DNA of 64,000 bases from Erinaceus europaeus (GCF_950295315.1 NC_080165.1:9202417-9266416), one strand, 5' to 3'. Counted from the first letter of the stretch, positions 22,190 to 33,835 are shown. Notes: generated by a model not told the origin, from the sequence alone. Made by a program: numbers and translations.

Positions 22190-22555
22190 ATATATCATAA
22201 AGCTTCTCAGCCACTAAGTTGTAGATGCTACCATCACGTCAACCTGACTTCCCTGGACAGACAACCTCACCATCCTGTCCTGGAACCCCACCTCCCAACA
22301 GCCCTACACCACAATGGGAAATTAGAAACAGGCTGGAGGTATGGGTCCACATGTCAATACCCAGGTCCAGTAGAAAAGCAACTACAGAAGCCAGACCTTT
22401 CACCTTCTACACCCCATAAAGATCTTTGGTCCATCCTCCCAGAGGGACAAAGAATAGGAAAGCTTCTAATAGGATGGGACATGGAGCTCTGGTGGTGAGA
22501 ATCATATGGAATTGTACCCTCTTGATCATTATTAAATCACTAATTAAAAAAAAGA
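22190..22555 (+). repeat. HLR fragment
   Basis: TTCCCTGGACAGACAACCTC through the tail TTAAATCACTAATTAAAAAA. Abuts a SINE-A' on its left. Confidence 0.75.
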
Positions 22556-22749
22556 ATACTAGAGATTGGACAGTCGAAAAACTACAACCCCAAGCTCTTG
22601 ATAAGATAAGGAATTAGGATTTTGATGGCAGACAAAAGAATCCATTTTGGACTAGTTTAGCCTGAGAAAGAATTTCTTGGGCTTGGGGGGGGGAAGAATT
22701 CCTCAGATAACTGACAATTTACAGAACTTCATCAAGACTAGAAAACTGG

Positions 22750-22900
22750 TGGCAGGCTAGGGAGATAGCATAGTGGTTATCCAAATAAACTTTCATGCCT
22801 GAGGCTTCAAAGTCCCAGGTTCAATTCCCAGCACCATCATAAGCCACAGCTGAGTAGTGCTCTGGCTTAAAAAAAATAAAAGAAAGAAAGAAAAAGAAAA
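22750..22900 (+). mobile_element. SINE-C
   Basis: AGATAGCATAGTGGTTATCC and CCCAGGTTCAATTCCCAGC. Confidence 0.8.
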
Positions 22901-23614
22901 AAGGAAATTGATGGTTAGGTAGGTGATGCTATGGGTAGAGCAGGATTTACAGAGATGTGAGACACTGATTTCTGTCCCTGTCATCACATATAGAAAAGTG
23001 GAGTGAAATCCTGGTCTCTGTCTTTTATAAATACATAGATTTTTTTTCTTTCTAAACACCTAGACATTTGCGAAGAAAGTCTACATAGTCAGAGATGTCT
23101 AGATTGGACAGAGGATTTTGCCCCAGCACTGGCCCAATTCTCAGTTCTGTGTCATTAGAAGTTATCACTGGAATCACTGTTATGTTATGTTGGGAAACTG
23201 AGTCTGGCTGCTCACAAAATGGAACTGGAATGCCACTTTGGAATGGCTTCCAAAGGAAAATCTGAAGCAGGTGACTCTGCTAGCAAAAACCAAGTCACAC
23301 ATCAGGCCGTAGTTGTAAGGCAGTCTAGGCAAGAATACTTGGTGTACGGAGGAGTCTGTGGGTTATCGGAAAGGTTTAAACATTGCTGATAGGAAACTGG
23401 GAAAAAATAGTCGTGGATGTGGGCGAGAGGGTGGGGATGCAAATGGTTGCTCCACATGTGTAAGCCTGCAGTTTCTGTTTCTGTTTCTATGGGAGGAAAT
23501 TCTTCATTTTGGCAGGAAGTAGTGCATAGGAGGAGGCTGAAAGAGTCCTGGGTGTGGTTGTGGGTTGAGAGAACTGTTAAACATGGCAGCAGTTCCTTTG
23601 TTTGTTTGTTTGTT
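22901..23614. other. No feature seen
   Basis: Unique-looking; TTTGTTTGTTTGTTTG at 23597-23613 leads into an HLR. Confidence 0.55.
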
Positions 23615-24155
23615 TTTTATTTATAAAAAGGAAACATTAACAAAACCATAGGATAAGAGTAGTACAGCTCCACACAATTCCCACCACCAGAACTCCGTAT
23701 CCCATCCCCTCCCCTGATAGCTTTCCTATTCTTTATTCTCTGGCAGCATGGACCCAGGGTCATTGTGGGGAGCAGAAGGTGGAAGGTCTGGCTTCTGTAA
23801 TTGCTTCCCTGCTGAATATGGGCGTTGGCAGGTGGATCCATACTCCCAGTCTGCCTCTCTCTTTCCCTCGAAGGGTGGGGGTCTGGGAAAGTGAGGCCCC
23901 AGGACACATTGGTGGGGTCGTCTGTCCAGGGAAGTTTGGTCGGCATCCTGCTAGCATCTGGAACCTGGTGGCTGAAAAGAGAGTTAGCATATAAAGCCAA
24001 ACAAATTGTTGACCAGTCATGGACCTAACGGCTGGAATAGTGCAGGCGAAGAATGTTTATGTGTGTGTGGGGGGAGGGGGTCTCCATTTTGTAGAGAGCT
24101 AGTAGGCATATTTTAGTTCTATTCCAAAGGGCCTGTGGCAAGGCAGCAGTGCCTC
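23615..24155 (-). repeat. HLR fragment
   Basis: Reverse HLR starting at its A-rich end (TTATTTATAAAAAGGAAAC) and extending to TTTTAGTTCTATTCCAAAGG. Open frames here are conceptual translations of the repeat, not genes. Confidence 0.8.
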
Positions 24156-24309
24156 TGAACCTCAGCAACAGCAAAATGTTGAGTTTGATTCATGGTTAAT
24201 GGGATTTGTTTAACCTCCATGTCCTTTTCCTCTTCTGTGAGATGTGGATGAATAAGCTTTTAGGGTAGATAGAAGTAGTCATATGATTAAGTCCACTAAA
24301 TGATTCAGC

Positions 24310-24353
24310 TTTCTTTCTTTGTCTCTTCCTTTCTCTCTCTTTTTCTCTTTCTC

Positions 24354-24393
<40 letters not shown>

Positions 24394-24397
24394 TTTT
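24310..24397. repeat. (TTTC)n microsatellite
   Basis: Pure TTTC block (about 24355-24393) at the tail of a reverse SINE-A'. Confidence 0.95.
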
Positions 24398-24652
24398 TGT
24401 CTGCCTCTAGGGTTGTCACTGGGGCTTGGTGTCTGCACTAAGAATCCACTTTCCTGGCAGCCATTTTTTTCCATTTTATTGGATAGGACAGAAAGAAATT
24501 GAGCAAGGAGAGGAAGACAGAGAGGGGGAGAGAAAGACACCTGCAGACCTGCTTCACTGATTGTGCAGTGACCCCCCCCCCCGGGGGGGGGGTGTTCGAA
24601 CAGGAATCCTTGTACTAGGTCCTTAACTCGGTCCACCACTGCCCGCCTGCCT
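24398..24652 (-). mobile_element. SINE-A'
   Basis: GAATCCACTTTCCTGGCAGC extension; poly(C)-poly(G) run at 24573-24591. Confidence 0.8.
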
Positions 24653-24669
24653 GGATTTTCTTTCTTAAA

Positions 24670-24805
24670 ACAGAGGGTGAGGGTGGATGTTAGGCTTCAC
24701 AGGGCAGGGGTGGGGGGAATGGAGGGGGGTGGGATGGGACACAGTCTTTTGGTGGTGGGAATGGTGTTTATTTACATTCCTATTAATTTAAAAATTAAAT
24801 AAAAA
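24670..24805 (+). mobile_element. L1 3' UTR fragment, second type
   Basis: GGGTGAGGGTGGATGTTAGG through TTTGGTGGTGGGAATGGTGT, matching the end of the L1 at 33835-34600. Confidence 0.65.
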
Positions 24806-24965
24806 CATTTGTTCATTAGTGAGAAAAGAGAGGAGCAGCAGAGAAAAAAAAAAAAAAAACTAGAACAACATTGGCAAGTGAGTTGCCATGGTTAGAATTC
24901 AGGACCTCTGCATCTAAGGATTTGATGCTTCAGCTACTGCACCACCTACTGGGTCACACACTGGG
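24805..24965 (-). mobile_element. Degraded SINE
   Basis: CAGGACCTCTGCATCTAAGG and CTACTGCACCACCTACTGG. Confidence 0.45.
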
Positions 24966-25315
24966 CTTCTTTTTTTAGCATAGGTCTCCCCCCATTTCCA
25001 TTATTTAAGTAACCTTGATGTAAAAAACCCTAAGTGGTGCATTGGTGTACAAGTCTTGTTAAGAAAAACTAGTCCTTTAAAATCTAGACAATTGACCTAG
25101 AAACAGCATCTGGTGGAAACAAAACCAAACATCTCCAGGTAGAGGATGAGAAACACCTGATACACACCTTTGTCGCCCGCCAAGTGGAAACAACAAATTG
25201 TATCGATTCTCACTCTTAATTACCATATAAATAAAGAGCTTACAGATTTCCCAGCCTGGTCTGGCTCTACTCAGAGTAGAGACACCAAGTATAAGTCCCC
25301 TGGACACAACTGAGG

Positions 25316-25445
25316 AACTTTTCTTTTCCCTTTCTTCCTCCCTTTCTTTCTTCCTTCCTTCCTTCCTTCCTTCCTTCCTTCCTTCCTTCCTTCCTTTCTT
25401 TCTATCTTCCTTCCTTTCTCTCTCTCTCTCTCTCTTTCTTTCTTT
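25316..25445. repeat. (TTCC)n / (TC)n microsatellite
   Basis: About twelve TTCC units followed by a TC run. Confidence 0.95.
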
Positions 25446-26247
25446 TCCTCCCATCATTTTTGACTGAAGCAATTGATGACTTTGGGTTTCTACTTAACCT
25501 CATTCCCCTCTCTACAACCTTCTGAACATCTCAGTGCCCTGTATGAAAATTCACAGGTCAGCATAGTTCCTCTTGAGGACTGGGAGCCAAAGTGAACTTG
25601 ATGTGGTTGGTGTTGCTGCCTTGCCCTTAGATCTGGGTTCTGGCTTGGCACCAGGCAGACAGCTGACACATGTCTAGAGCAGATGGCAAAGAGCCAGTAT
25701 GACCTAACATAGTAATTCCTGAATGTCAGCTTCTCTCAGGTCACTGTAAACTGGGTCACTCTCCCCAAGGTGGCAGTTTGGGGGAAACTTTGAACTTATT
25801 CAGAACACTGACAGGCAAAGTTATTGGGGAGAAAGTTAATCCTCCACCCTTACTAGGCTAGGGAATAATTACACTGACCAAAGAGAGATTAGTAAGAGGA
25901 AAGGCAAACTTTTAATTGTGTGTGCACAGAGGGCCATGCATGGAATCTGGTCATTCCTGAGAGGTTACACACAGCTTCTAGACAAGGAGTAACTCATTTA
26001 AGAGGGAAAATCAAGAATTTGGCCATTTAAAGAAAAAGAGATTTTGCAGAGTTTATCTATAAATGTATCAACAACAGAGTTTACAAGTCTTAAGTCTAGG
26101 GTGAGAAGAGTGTCCTCTCTCACCTCCCAGACCACCACAGAGATTTACTTCATGTTTCAAGGAGATAGAAATTAAAAAAAAATTCTTTTTTAAACTCACT
26201 TGTTTATCTTCTCTCTCACTTCCTGTTTGTTCACAATAATGAACATG

Positions 26248-26276
26248 TTTTATTTTATTTTATTTTATTTTATTTT
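26248..26276. repeat. (TTTTA)n microsatellite
   Basis: Five to six ATTTT units. Confidence 0.93.
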
Positions 26277-26549
26277 TGCTGAAGGGGAGGGAGCAGCTCC
26301 TGTTTCAGGGAGGAGGGAAGTTACTGTTCCCCCAGTAATAAAAGTCTGTTGCACATTCTCTCAGCAAAGAATTGAGGAAATATCCAGCACTTTAAAATTT
26401 TATTTGAGAAAGTTGAGAACGTGGACATGTTAAGGCATCGGAGAGAGAGAGAATGGGAGAGAGAAAGAGACAGAGAGAGACTTACATGATCTACACAGGC
26501 AGAGAGAGAGAGACAGTGCCTGAAATCACATAGACTCTAGGTTTCTTTT

Positions 26550-26785
26550 TATATAAAGTTCACATTTTTATTTATTTATTATTAAATAATAATAGATAAA
26601 TAGATAGAGAGAAATATAAATTGAGAGGAGAGGGAGAAATAAAGAAGGTGAGAGATATGTACAGCACTGCTCCACCATTTATGAAGCTTCCCCCTGCAGG
26701 TAGGGACCAGGGGCTTGAACTCAGTTCATTGTGTACTGTAACGTGTGCACTTAACCAGGTGCACCACTGCCTGGGCTCAGACTCT
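26550..26785 (-). mobile_element. SINE-B
   Basis: GGGGCTTGAACTCAG and CCACTGCCTGGGCTC; GACTCTAGG flanks both sides. Confidence 0.82.
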
Positions 26786-26949
26786 AGGATTTAAAACCCA
26801 AGCCCACCTCCACCTTTCCAAGCCACACCTGTAACCATTCCTATTTTCTGGACAGTACCTTGTCCCCCAACACTCCCTCCCAGGGGTCCTAGAATGACTC
26901 CTGCACAGAAGAAGCACTGATTACCAGTTATCTGTAGGGAGGTGAGCTT

Positions 26950-27060
26950 TTTAAAAAAATTTATTTATTATTTTTAATGAAAGAGAGACAGAAATAAAGA
27001 CCAGAGCACAGCTCAGCTCTGGCTTATGGTGGTGCAGGGGATTGAACCTGGGATCTTATT
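26950..27060 (-). mobile_element. SINE-C, truncated
   Basis: CTCAGCTCTGGCTTATGGTG and GGGGATTGAACCTGGGATC; cut by the next SINE. Confidence 0.75.
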
Positions 27061-27061
27061 T

Positions 27062-27400
27062 TAATATTATTTATTTATTGATTCCCTTTTGTTGCCCTTG
27101 CTGTTTTATTTATTTATATTTATTTTCCCTTTTTTTGCCCTTGTTTTTTTTTTTTTCATTGTTGTTGTAGTTATTATTGTTGTTGTTATTGATGTCGTCA
27201 TTGTTAGAACAGAGAGAAATGGAGAGAGGAGGGGAAGGCAGAGAGGGGGAGGGAAAGACAGACACCTGCAGACCTGCTTCACCACCTGTGAAGTGACTCC
27301 CCTGCAGGTGGGGAGCTGGGGGCTCGAACCGGGATCCATCCTCCCGTCCTTGGGCTTTGCGTCATGTGCACTTAACCCGCTGCGCTACCGCGGGACTCCC
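27062..27400 (-). mobile_element. SINE-A
   Basis: Tail partly duplicated (two TTTTGTTGCCC/TTTTTTGCCC blocks); GGGGGCTCGAACCGGGATCC. Confidence 0.9.
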
Positions 27401-27519
27401 TTGGGGAGATGAACATTTATGAGGAGAAAGTAAAGACTTAAAAAGAGACTCTAGTAGGGTTTGTGAAGAGAAATTCCCTTTTGGATTCAATGTGACTTCG
27501 CTAGAAAAGTATTTCACAG

Positions 27520-27818
27520 GAAAGGGACCCGGCAGTAGTGCAGCAGGTTAAACACACAGTGTGAAATGCAAGGACTGGCACAAGGATCTGGTTCGAGCCC
27601 CCCTGCACCCCACCTGTGTGTGTGTGTGTGTGTGTGTGGGGGGGGGTGTCTTCCCCTCCTCTCTTGATTTTTCTCTGTCCTATTCAACAACAACAAAAAC
27701 AATAATAACGACAGCTACAACAACAACAATGGAAAAAAGATGGCCACCAGGAGCAGTGGATTCATAGTGGAGGCAAAGAGCCCTGGAGGTAATAAATAAA
27801 ATAAAATAAAAAAAATAA
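27520..27818 (+). mobile_element. SINE-A' with expanded (TG)n
   Basis: GGCAGTAGTGCAGCAGGTTA head; the CT-rich middle is replaced by TG x12 and poly(G) (27614-27646). Confidence 0.85.
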
Positions 27819-27952
27819 AGAACTTCAAAGGATACACGTGACAGCTGCATAGCTTTTCAGTTTGTTCTCTAAAACAGTCGTGCAAAAGTGAAGCTAGAGT
27901 AAAAGCTCAGGGGACAGAATCCCCAGGTGTTCTCTGGACCTGGTCCGAAAAA

Positions 27953-28600
27953 ATGGCAGAAGACCAAGGCCAAAAGACCAAAGGCCACAAGATCCTCTCT
28001 GTACCAGCCCCCTTCTCTGACAGCTCTTTTTACATCACACCGGGACCACTTTTCATTGGCCGCATGAGACCGACTCCTCCTCCTTCATATAGAGCAGAAA
28101 TAAGAAGCCTTCACCAAGTGCGACCCAATTCCACGTGTGCAAACCCAGGACGCCCTGTGTCTTTCCTTTGTCCCTCAACCAGAGAGAGTGCAAGTCATGT
28201 AGGCATGTGGGCCCCAGAGAAGGGTGGTGAGGAGTGGGAGGAGGGGAGAGACAAGAAGGGCCTGAGTTTCCTGCTCTTCCAAGTCTGTTTTCTGTTCTCT
28301 TCAGAGGAAGGGCAGGCAGGGCCCCTCAGGGGCTATGCTTCAGCCTTTGTTGTTCAGGTGCTCACACCAGCCTCTGCAGTCTGGCAGGGAAAGGACCTGG
28401 GGCAGGATGTGCTGACACACTGGCCCTGCCTCCGGGCCTTCTCTCAGCTTTCTGCAGGGCACAGGGCAAGGGTGCTACTTTCCCTAAACTGCCCTCCACC
28501 AATGTCTCCACACCCAGCAGGCAGCTACACAAGGTTAGTGGCTGCAACTGGGGAGGGAGAGAGGAGGACTCTCTCCAGCTGGTGTAAGAAAGCATCATGA
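27953..28600 (+). other. Unassigned 215-codon open frame in single-copy DNA
   Basis: Starts ATGGCAGAAGACCAAGGCC and runs to 28600 without a stop. Ser/Pro-rich, with no recognised domain. A CCAAT-like CATTGGC (about 28054) and TCATATAG (28085) lie inside the frame, which suits noncoding or regulatory DNA as well as a gene. GC-richer than its surroundings, so a chance ORF is the default. I do not recognise a product. Confidence 0.15.
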
Positions 28601-28734
28601 ATGAATAGCAGGCCACCCCTCCAAGGCTTTCAGTGAGGTGGCCTCAGACAGGCTGACTGACAGCCCCTATTCTCCAGGCATTCACAGCCAGTCCCTCCTC
28701 TTGATTTCCCTAGCCATCACGCTTTACTACCATT

Positions 28735-28868
28735 ATTATTATTAATTTTATTTTTACCAGAGTGCTTCTCAGCTCTGGTTTGTGGTAGTGCAGGGGTTGA
28801 ACCTAGGACTTTGGAGCCTCAGGCATGAGAATTTTTGCATAACCATTATGCTTACCACCTTGACACTC
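28735..28868 (-). mobile_element. SINE-C
   Basis: GGAGCCTCAGGCATGAGAAT and GCATAACCATTATGC. Confidence 0.82.
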
Positions 28869-28975
28869 CCAAGAGTCATGCCTTTTAAACGAAGTTTCAG
28901 CTACTCCTGTTGTTTAAAAATGCCCCCACAAGTGATGAATTTATTCTTCCTAAACTCTGCAGTGTCAGGGGCCTC

Positions 28976-28981
28976 TGCTTC
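28976..28981. repeat. Target duplication, left of the 29-kb LTR
   Basis: TGCTTC, repeated at 29244-29249. Confidence 0.8.
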
Positions 28982-29243
28982 TGTTGGTATGTTCCCTTCC
29001 CCCTGACCTCTGAGAAGAATTGGTTTGCCCCTTGCTAGTTTCACGCCCCGCTTTCTCCCTGCCCCCTATGCTAAGGACGGGCAGAGTCCCAGCAGCAACT
29101 GGGGAGAGAGGATGATGGAGAAAAGCACATGGTGTGGTGATTTGCCCATTCGTGAATAAAGATTAAACTGCATTCTTAGCCCAGCCGTGTGTCTCTGGTC
29201 GTCTCTGTTACCCGCCCATGAAGCCAGCCCAGATAAAACAACA
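28982..29243 (+). mobile_element. Solo LTR (class II/ERVK-like), forward strand
   Basis: 262 bp from TGTTGG to AACAACA, flanked by a perfect 6-bp duplication TGCTTC (28976-28981, 29244-29249). AATAAA at 29155-29160. U5 shares CGTCTCTGTTACCCGCC (29200-29216) and the AGCC...AACAACA end with the LTR at 13191-13742. No retroviral internal sequence adjoins it. Confidence 0.8.
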
Positions 29244-29249
29244 TGCTTC
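29244..29249. repeat. Target duplication, right of the 29-kb LTR
   Basis: TGCTTC, matching 28976-28981. Confidence 0.8.
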
Positions 29250-29679
29250 CCATATGGTAACTGATGAGAAAGATCTCTTGCACTCCAAAGTCACTGTCCA
29301 GTTCAACTTTCTTACAAGTACAAAGGGACAGGAAATCTTTTTTCATACCACTCCTGTACTCTGTATTCCCCGGGGGAACTGAGAATGCACATGCTGTTAC
29401 TCACAGGCCCTTGGGGCAGGCTTCTTTCCGGTTATTTTTAAATCAGAGCAGTAACATCTGTGAACTTCTGAGTAGCTTCTGTGCTGCAGCTGACAAGAGA
29501 TTTAAGACGACAATAACATGAGGTCCTTCCTAAGAAGCACGTCTAAGACCCTTACTCAACTTTTATGGGCAAGAGAGGCCAGGCTAATCAAATTGTCAAT
29601 ATAAATTTTTATCAAATACTTTTGAATCTCCTGTAGCTGTCTTCAAAGTTTGTGCAGCTGACTCCACGGGGGGGGGGTC
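29250..29679. other. No feature seen
   Basis: Unique-looking DNA right of the 29-kb LTR; the 85-codon frame at 29264 is unsupported. Confidence 0.5.
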
Positions 29680-29860
29680 TATTAAGATACAGAGGGAACT
29701 GGGTCCATACTTCCAAAGGGTTAAAGAATAGAAAAGCTATCAGGGGTGGGCAGAGATGGGATACAGAGCTCCGGTGGGTGGTGGGAATTGTACCTCTCTT
29801 ATCCTATGGTCTTGTCAGCGTTTCCACTTTATAAATAAATTAATTTAAAAAAAAGATACA
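29680..29860 (+). repeat. HLR fragment, short
   Basis: Only the 3' 180 bases (AAAGAATAGAAAAGCTATCA, ATCCTATGGTCTTGTCAG) before an A-rich end. Confidence 0.7.
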
Positions 29861-29874
29861 GAAGGAAGCCAACC

Positions 29875-30000
29875 AAATAGCTCACCTGGGGAGTGTATCT
29901 TCTTTTCACACAAGTGACTAAGGTTTGAGTCTGACTCTCACCACACTGGAGGAAGGTTTGGTGCTATCTTTCCCACTTCCTCTCTTTCTTTGTCTATCTG
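29875..30000 (+). mobile_element. Old SINE
   Basis: CCAAATAGCTCACCTGGGGAG head and CACCACACTGGAGGAAG; relatives at 46312-46400 and 62205-62410. Confidence 0.5.
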
Positions 30001-31735
30001 AAAATGTTGGCAAACAGTGGTAAATATTTGCAGATGATATGATAATACACATAGAAAAGAATCCAGCAGGAAACTTCTGGAAATTATCAGGCAGTATTGT
30101 AAGGTATCAGGCTAGAAGATTAACATGAAAAAGTTGGTGGCATTCCTCTATGCAAACACAAAATCAGAAGAAGAAATCCAAAAATAAGTCCCATTCACTA
30201 TAGTAACAAAAACAATAAAATACCTTGGAATAAATCTAACAAAAGAAGTACAGAACTTGTAAACTGAAAACTATGATTTACTATTCAAGGAAAAAGATGA
30301 AAATTAAAAAAGTGGAGAGATATCATGTGTATATGGATTAGAAAAATTAACACTATCAAAATGAATATTCTACACAGAGTCATATACAAATTTAATTCAA
30401 TCCCCATCAGGGTCCCACCAATTCTTTAAGAGAATAGAACTAAAACTATAGATGTTTATCTGGAACCAGAAAACACCTAGAATTGCACAACAATTATGAG
30501 AAGAAAAAAAAAAACACTTGAGGCATCATATTCCTAGACCTCAAAATATATTAGAGGGACACTGCAATCAACACTGCCTGATGATGGAGCAGAAATAGAC
30601 ATACTGCACAGCAGAACAGAATTAAGAGTCCAGAGAAGCCCACACACCCATGGACATGTAATTTTTGACAAGCAGGCCTCAAATATCAAACACAAAAAAA
30701 TTTGTTTCTTCAACAAATATTGGAAAAATTGGATTTAAACTTGCAGAAGAATGAAACTGAACCACTATATTGCACCACACACAAAGGTAAATTTAAGGTA
30801 GATCAGGGACTTTGCCATTAGACCGTAAACTATCAAATACTTAGGAGAAAATATTGACGGGACTCTTTTCCAGGCATCTCCAGTGATACAAATCCAATTG
30901 CAAGAAAGACTAAAACAAAAATAAAGCAATGGAACTCCATCAAATTAAAAGCTTCTGTACAGGGGGCTGGGTGTTAGCTCAATGATTTAAGCGCACACAG
31001 TACAAAGCACAAAGACTGGTGCAGGGAACCTGGTTCAAGCCCCCGGCTCCCCACCTGCAGAGGGTTTGGTTCACACGCGGTGAAGCAAGTCTGCAGGTAT
31101 TTTTTTCTCTCCCCCTCTCTGTTTCCTCTCCTTTCTCAATATTTCTCTGTCTTGTTTAACAGCAGCAGCAACAACAATAACAACAACAATGGAAAAAAGA
31201 TGGCCTCCAGGAGCAGTGGATTTGTAGTGTAGGCACTGAGCCCCAGCAATAACCCTGGAGGCAAAAAACAAACAAACAAACAGAAACAAACAAAAAATGA
31301 CCAAACTTCTGTACAGCAAAAGAAACCACAACCAAACAAAGAAACTCTTACAGAATGAGAGATCTTTGCATGCCATACAACAGACAAGATTTGGTTAATA
31401 ACCAAAATACATAAAGAGTTCACTACAGTCAGCAACTACAAAAAGACTCCATCCAAAAGTGGGGAGAATATATGAACTGAATATTCACCTCTATGAGAAT
31501 GTCATATATCAGAAATGAAGCAATAACAAATGCTTGAGAGGTTGTGGGGGCAAAGGAACCCTTCTGCACTGCTGGTGGGCAAATTCATCCAACCTCTGTG
31601 GAGAGCAGTCTGGAGAACTCTCAGAAGGCTAGAAGTGAGCCTACCCTATGACCCTGCAATTCCCTTCTCAGGGATATATCCTAAGGAGTCAAGGCACTCG
31701 TATCCAAAAAGATCTGTATATTGTTGCAAATGATG
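30000..31735 (+). mobile_element. L1 ORF2 C-terminal remnant
   Basis: Forward L1 covering the latter part of ORF2 (for example TTTGCAGATGATATGATAAT, the RT catalytic region, at about 30027, and ATTCAATCCCCATCAGGGTC). Many stops and frameshifts. A SINE-A' (30962-31300) interrupts it with CTTCTGTACA on both sides. Confidence 0.85.
30962..31300 (+). mobile_element. SINE-A' inside an L1
   Basis: GGTGTTAGCTCAATGATTTA head; flanked by CTTCTGTACA. Confidence 0.88.
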
Positions 31736-31924
31736 TCCAATTAAAATTATCTGTCAAGGCAAAAATAATAATAATAATAAGGAGTTGAAGCAAGGCATTT
31801 ATTCGTTTGCAAAAGGGTGTGCTGTCAACGGTGGCCATCAGGCAGCAGTGTGTCCCCCTTCACCCTTCTCCCATCTTTTATACCTGACACAGAAAGGAAA
31901 GGGAACGAAAAGGAACTCTATTGT

Positions 31925-31927
<3 letters not shown>
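31723..31927 (-). mobile_element. LTR-like fragment, reverse strand
   Basis: On the reverse strand it shows a TATAAAAG word (31875-31882) followed about 75 bases later by AATAAATG (near 31797-31806). That is the promoter/poly(A) spacing of a short LTR. It follows L1 ORF2 sequence and runs into a (GA)n tract. Termini and target duplication are not clear. Confidence 0.35.

Positions 31928-31955
<28 letters not shown>
31928..31955. repeat. (GA)n microsatellite
   Basis: About 14 GA units between the LTR-like fragment and a reverse SINE-D. Confidence 0.95.
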
Positions 31956-31958
<3 letters not shown>

Positions 31959-32095
31959 ATTTTCTTTCCCTTTCCTTTCTTTCCACTTCCCTCATCACCT
32001 CCTAACATCACTCTGGCACATGTGATACCGGGGCTCGAACCTTATGCTCAGGATTCCAATACTTTATCCACTCTGCCGGTTTACAGGCCTCTGTC
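31956..32095 (-). mobile_element. SINE-D
   Basis: GGGGCTCGAACCTTATGC and ACTTTATCCACTCTGCCGG. Confidence 0.55.
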
Positions 32096-32574
32096 ATCTT
32101 ATGACTTAAAGAAATTACAAAGATCTATAGGCAATTCAAAGGAGAATCTATGACAAAGACACATATAAATAGATGATATAGGAACATAGAGGTGAGTTTT
32201 TCTTATACATACAAAACTGTACTCTTCCACTAGGAAAAAGTTAACTGCATTTTCACTTTGAGTCAAAAGACATAAACCATTTCTATTTTTATTGACAAGA
32301 TTTTATTTGTATTACTGTTAGTTTTCTACAATTTTATAAAGTTGTACAAATGACTCAAAAACAGTAAAAGAGTCAGATCCTAGTGAGTTAGATAATTCAG
32401 AAAGGTCTGCTAGAAAATATATTCTACGGAAAATATCCAGTATGTTTTTTCATTTCAATGTTTTCTCAACTTTTCCACTGACACAAACATTTGAAATTCT
32501 GCTTAAATTTATAAATAGAATGAAGGAAAACAAATGAGCTGTTAGTAATATTGCAGGGATGCTTGTTTAGATAA
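32096..32574. other. No feature seen
   Basis: AT-rich unique-looking sequence. Confidence 0.55.
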
Positions 32575-32712
32575 TTTTATTATTTACTTATTTATATCAT
32601 TAGTATCTACCAGAGTACTGCCCAACTCTGTTTATGATGGTACAGGAACCTAGGATTTTGGAGCCTCAGGAATGAGTCTTTTTGCGTAACCATTATGCTA
32701 TCTACCCCTGCC
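32575..32712 (-). mobile_element. SINE-C
   Basis: GGAGCCTCAGGAATGAGTC and GTAACCATTATGCTATCTAC. Confidence 0.82.
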
Positions 32713-32787
32713 CAGTTCGGATAACCGACCATAACTGAACCAATAAAAACTAATAAATTTTAGGTCAATTTATCTAAACAGTGAGTA

Positions 32788-33010
32788 GAGGGGCCAGGTG
32801 GTGGCGCACCTGGTTGAGCGCACATGATACAATACACAAGGACCCATGTTTGAGCCCCCGGCCCCCACCTTTGGGGGGGAAAGCTTCACAAGTGGTGAAG
32901 CAAGGCTGCAGATGTCTCTCTGTCTCTCTCTCCCTCTCTACCACCCCCCTCCCTCTTGATTTATGGCTGTCTCTATCTAATACATAAATACATAAATAAA
33001 TAAATAAAGA
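32788..33010 (+). mobile_element. SINE-B, near-complete
   Basis: GGGGCCAGGTGGTGGCGCACC head, intact B-box region TGTTTGAGCCCC, long AAATAAATA tail. Confidence 0.92.
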
Positions 33011-33089
33011 CTAAAAAGAACATTAAACTGTGAATAGAATGGAATGAGTGGGACATTTTTGAGATGTATATTTATTTTCCTGAACTTTT

Positions 33090-33375
33090 AAAAAATATTT
33101 ATTTATTTATTTATTTTCCCTTTTGTTGTCCTTGTTGTTTTTCATTGTTGTTGTAGTTATTGATGTTGTCGTTGTTAGATAGGACAGAGAGAAATGGAGG
33201 GGAGGGGAGACAGAGAGGGGGAGAGAAAGACGGACACCTGCAGACCTGCTTCACTGCCTGTGAAGCGACTCCCCTGCAGGTGAGGAGCGGGGGGCTCAAA
33301 CTGGGTTCCTAAAGCCAGTCTTTGTGCTTAGCACCACGTGCGCTTAACCCGCTGCGCTACTGCCCAATCTCCACT
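33090..33375 (-). mobile_element. SINE-A
   Basis: Near-complete reverse copy; GGGGGCTCAAACTGGG. Confidence 0.92.
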
Positions 33376-33394
33376 ACTCTCCTTTTAAAAAACT

Positions 33395-33835
33395 GTTTAC
33401 ATACCAACACCCACATCCAGCAGAGAAGCAATTACAGAAGCCAGAACTCCCACCTTCTGTCCCCCCAGAAGTATTTTGGTTACATATTCCCAGTGGGAGA
33501 AATGATAGGTGGACCTTGCTTGATCAGAGGGCCCTGACCGCCAACTCCATTAAGGACCTGGAGAGAGAAGTGAGAATAGGGACAGACATCTGGAAGGAGA
33601 AATAAATGTGTATGTGACTTGGAAAAGAACATAAGATGGGACCTTGGGGAACAAAGGGGTGGCAAATAAATAATGGTAGAAATAATAGTAACTCTTATCT
33701 GCAACCTTGAGGAAGCAGATGTGTCCAGTGGAACGAATGGGGATACGGAACTCTGCTTGTGGGAACAGTGTGAAATTATACTTGTTATTTTATAATTTTG
33801 GAAATCAATATTAAATCACTGATACCATTAAAAAA
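33395..33835 (+). repeat. HLR variant fragment, forward
   Basis: Reverse complement of the type seen at 1985-2485 (GAAGCAATTACAGAAGCCAG, TTGGAAAAGAACATAAGATG, TATTAAATCACTGATACC). Directly followed by the L1 at 33835. Confidence 0.65.

Larger units (their letters stand above)
24966..26549. other. No gene seen
   Basis: Only microsatellites (25316, 26248) recognised. Around 25880-26000 the sequence has an LTR-like feel, but I could not define ends. Confidence 0.45.
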
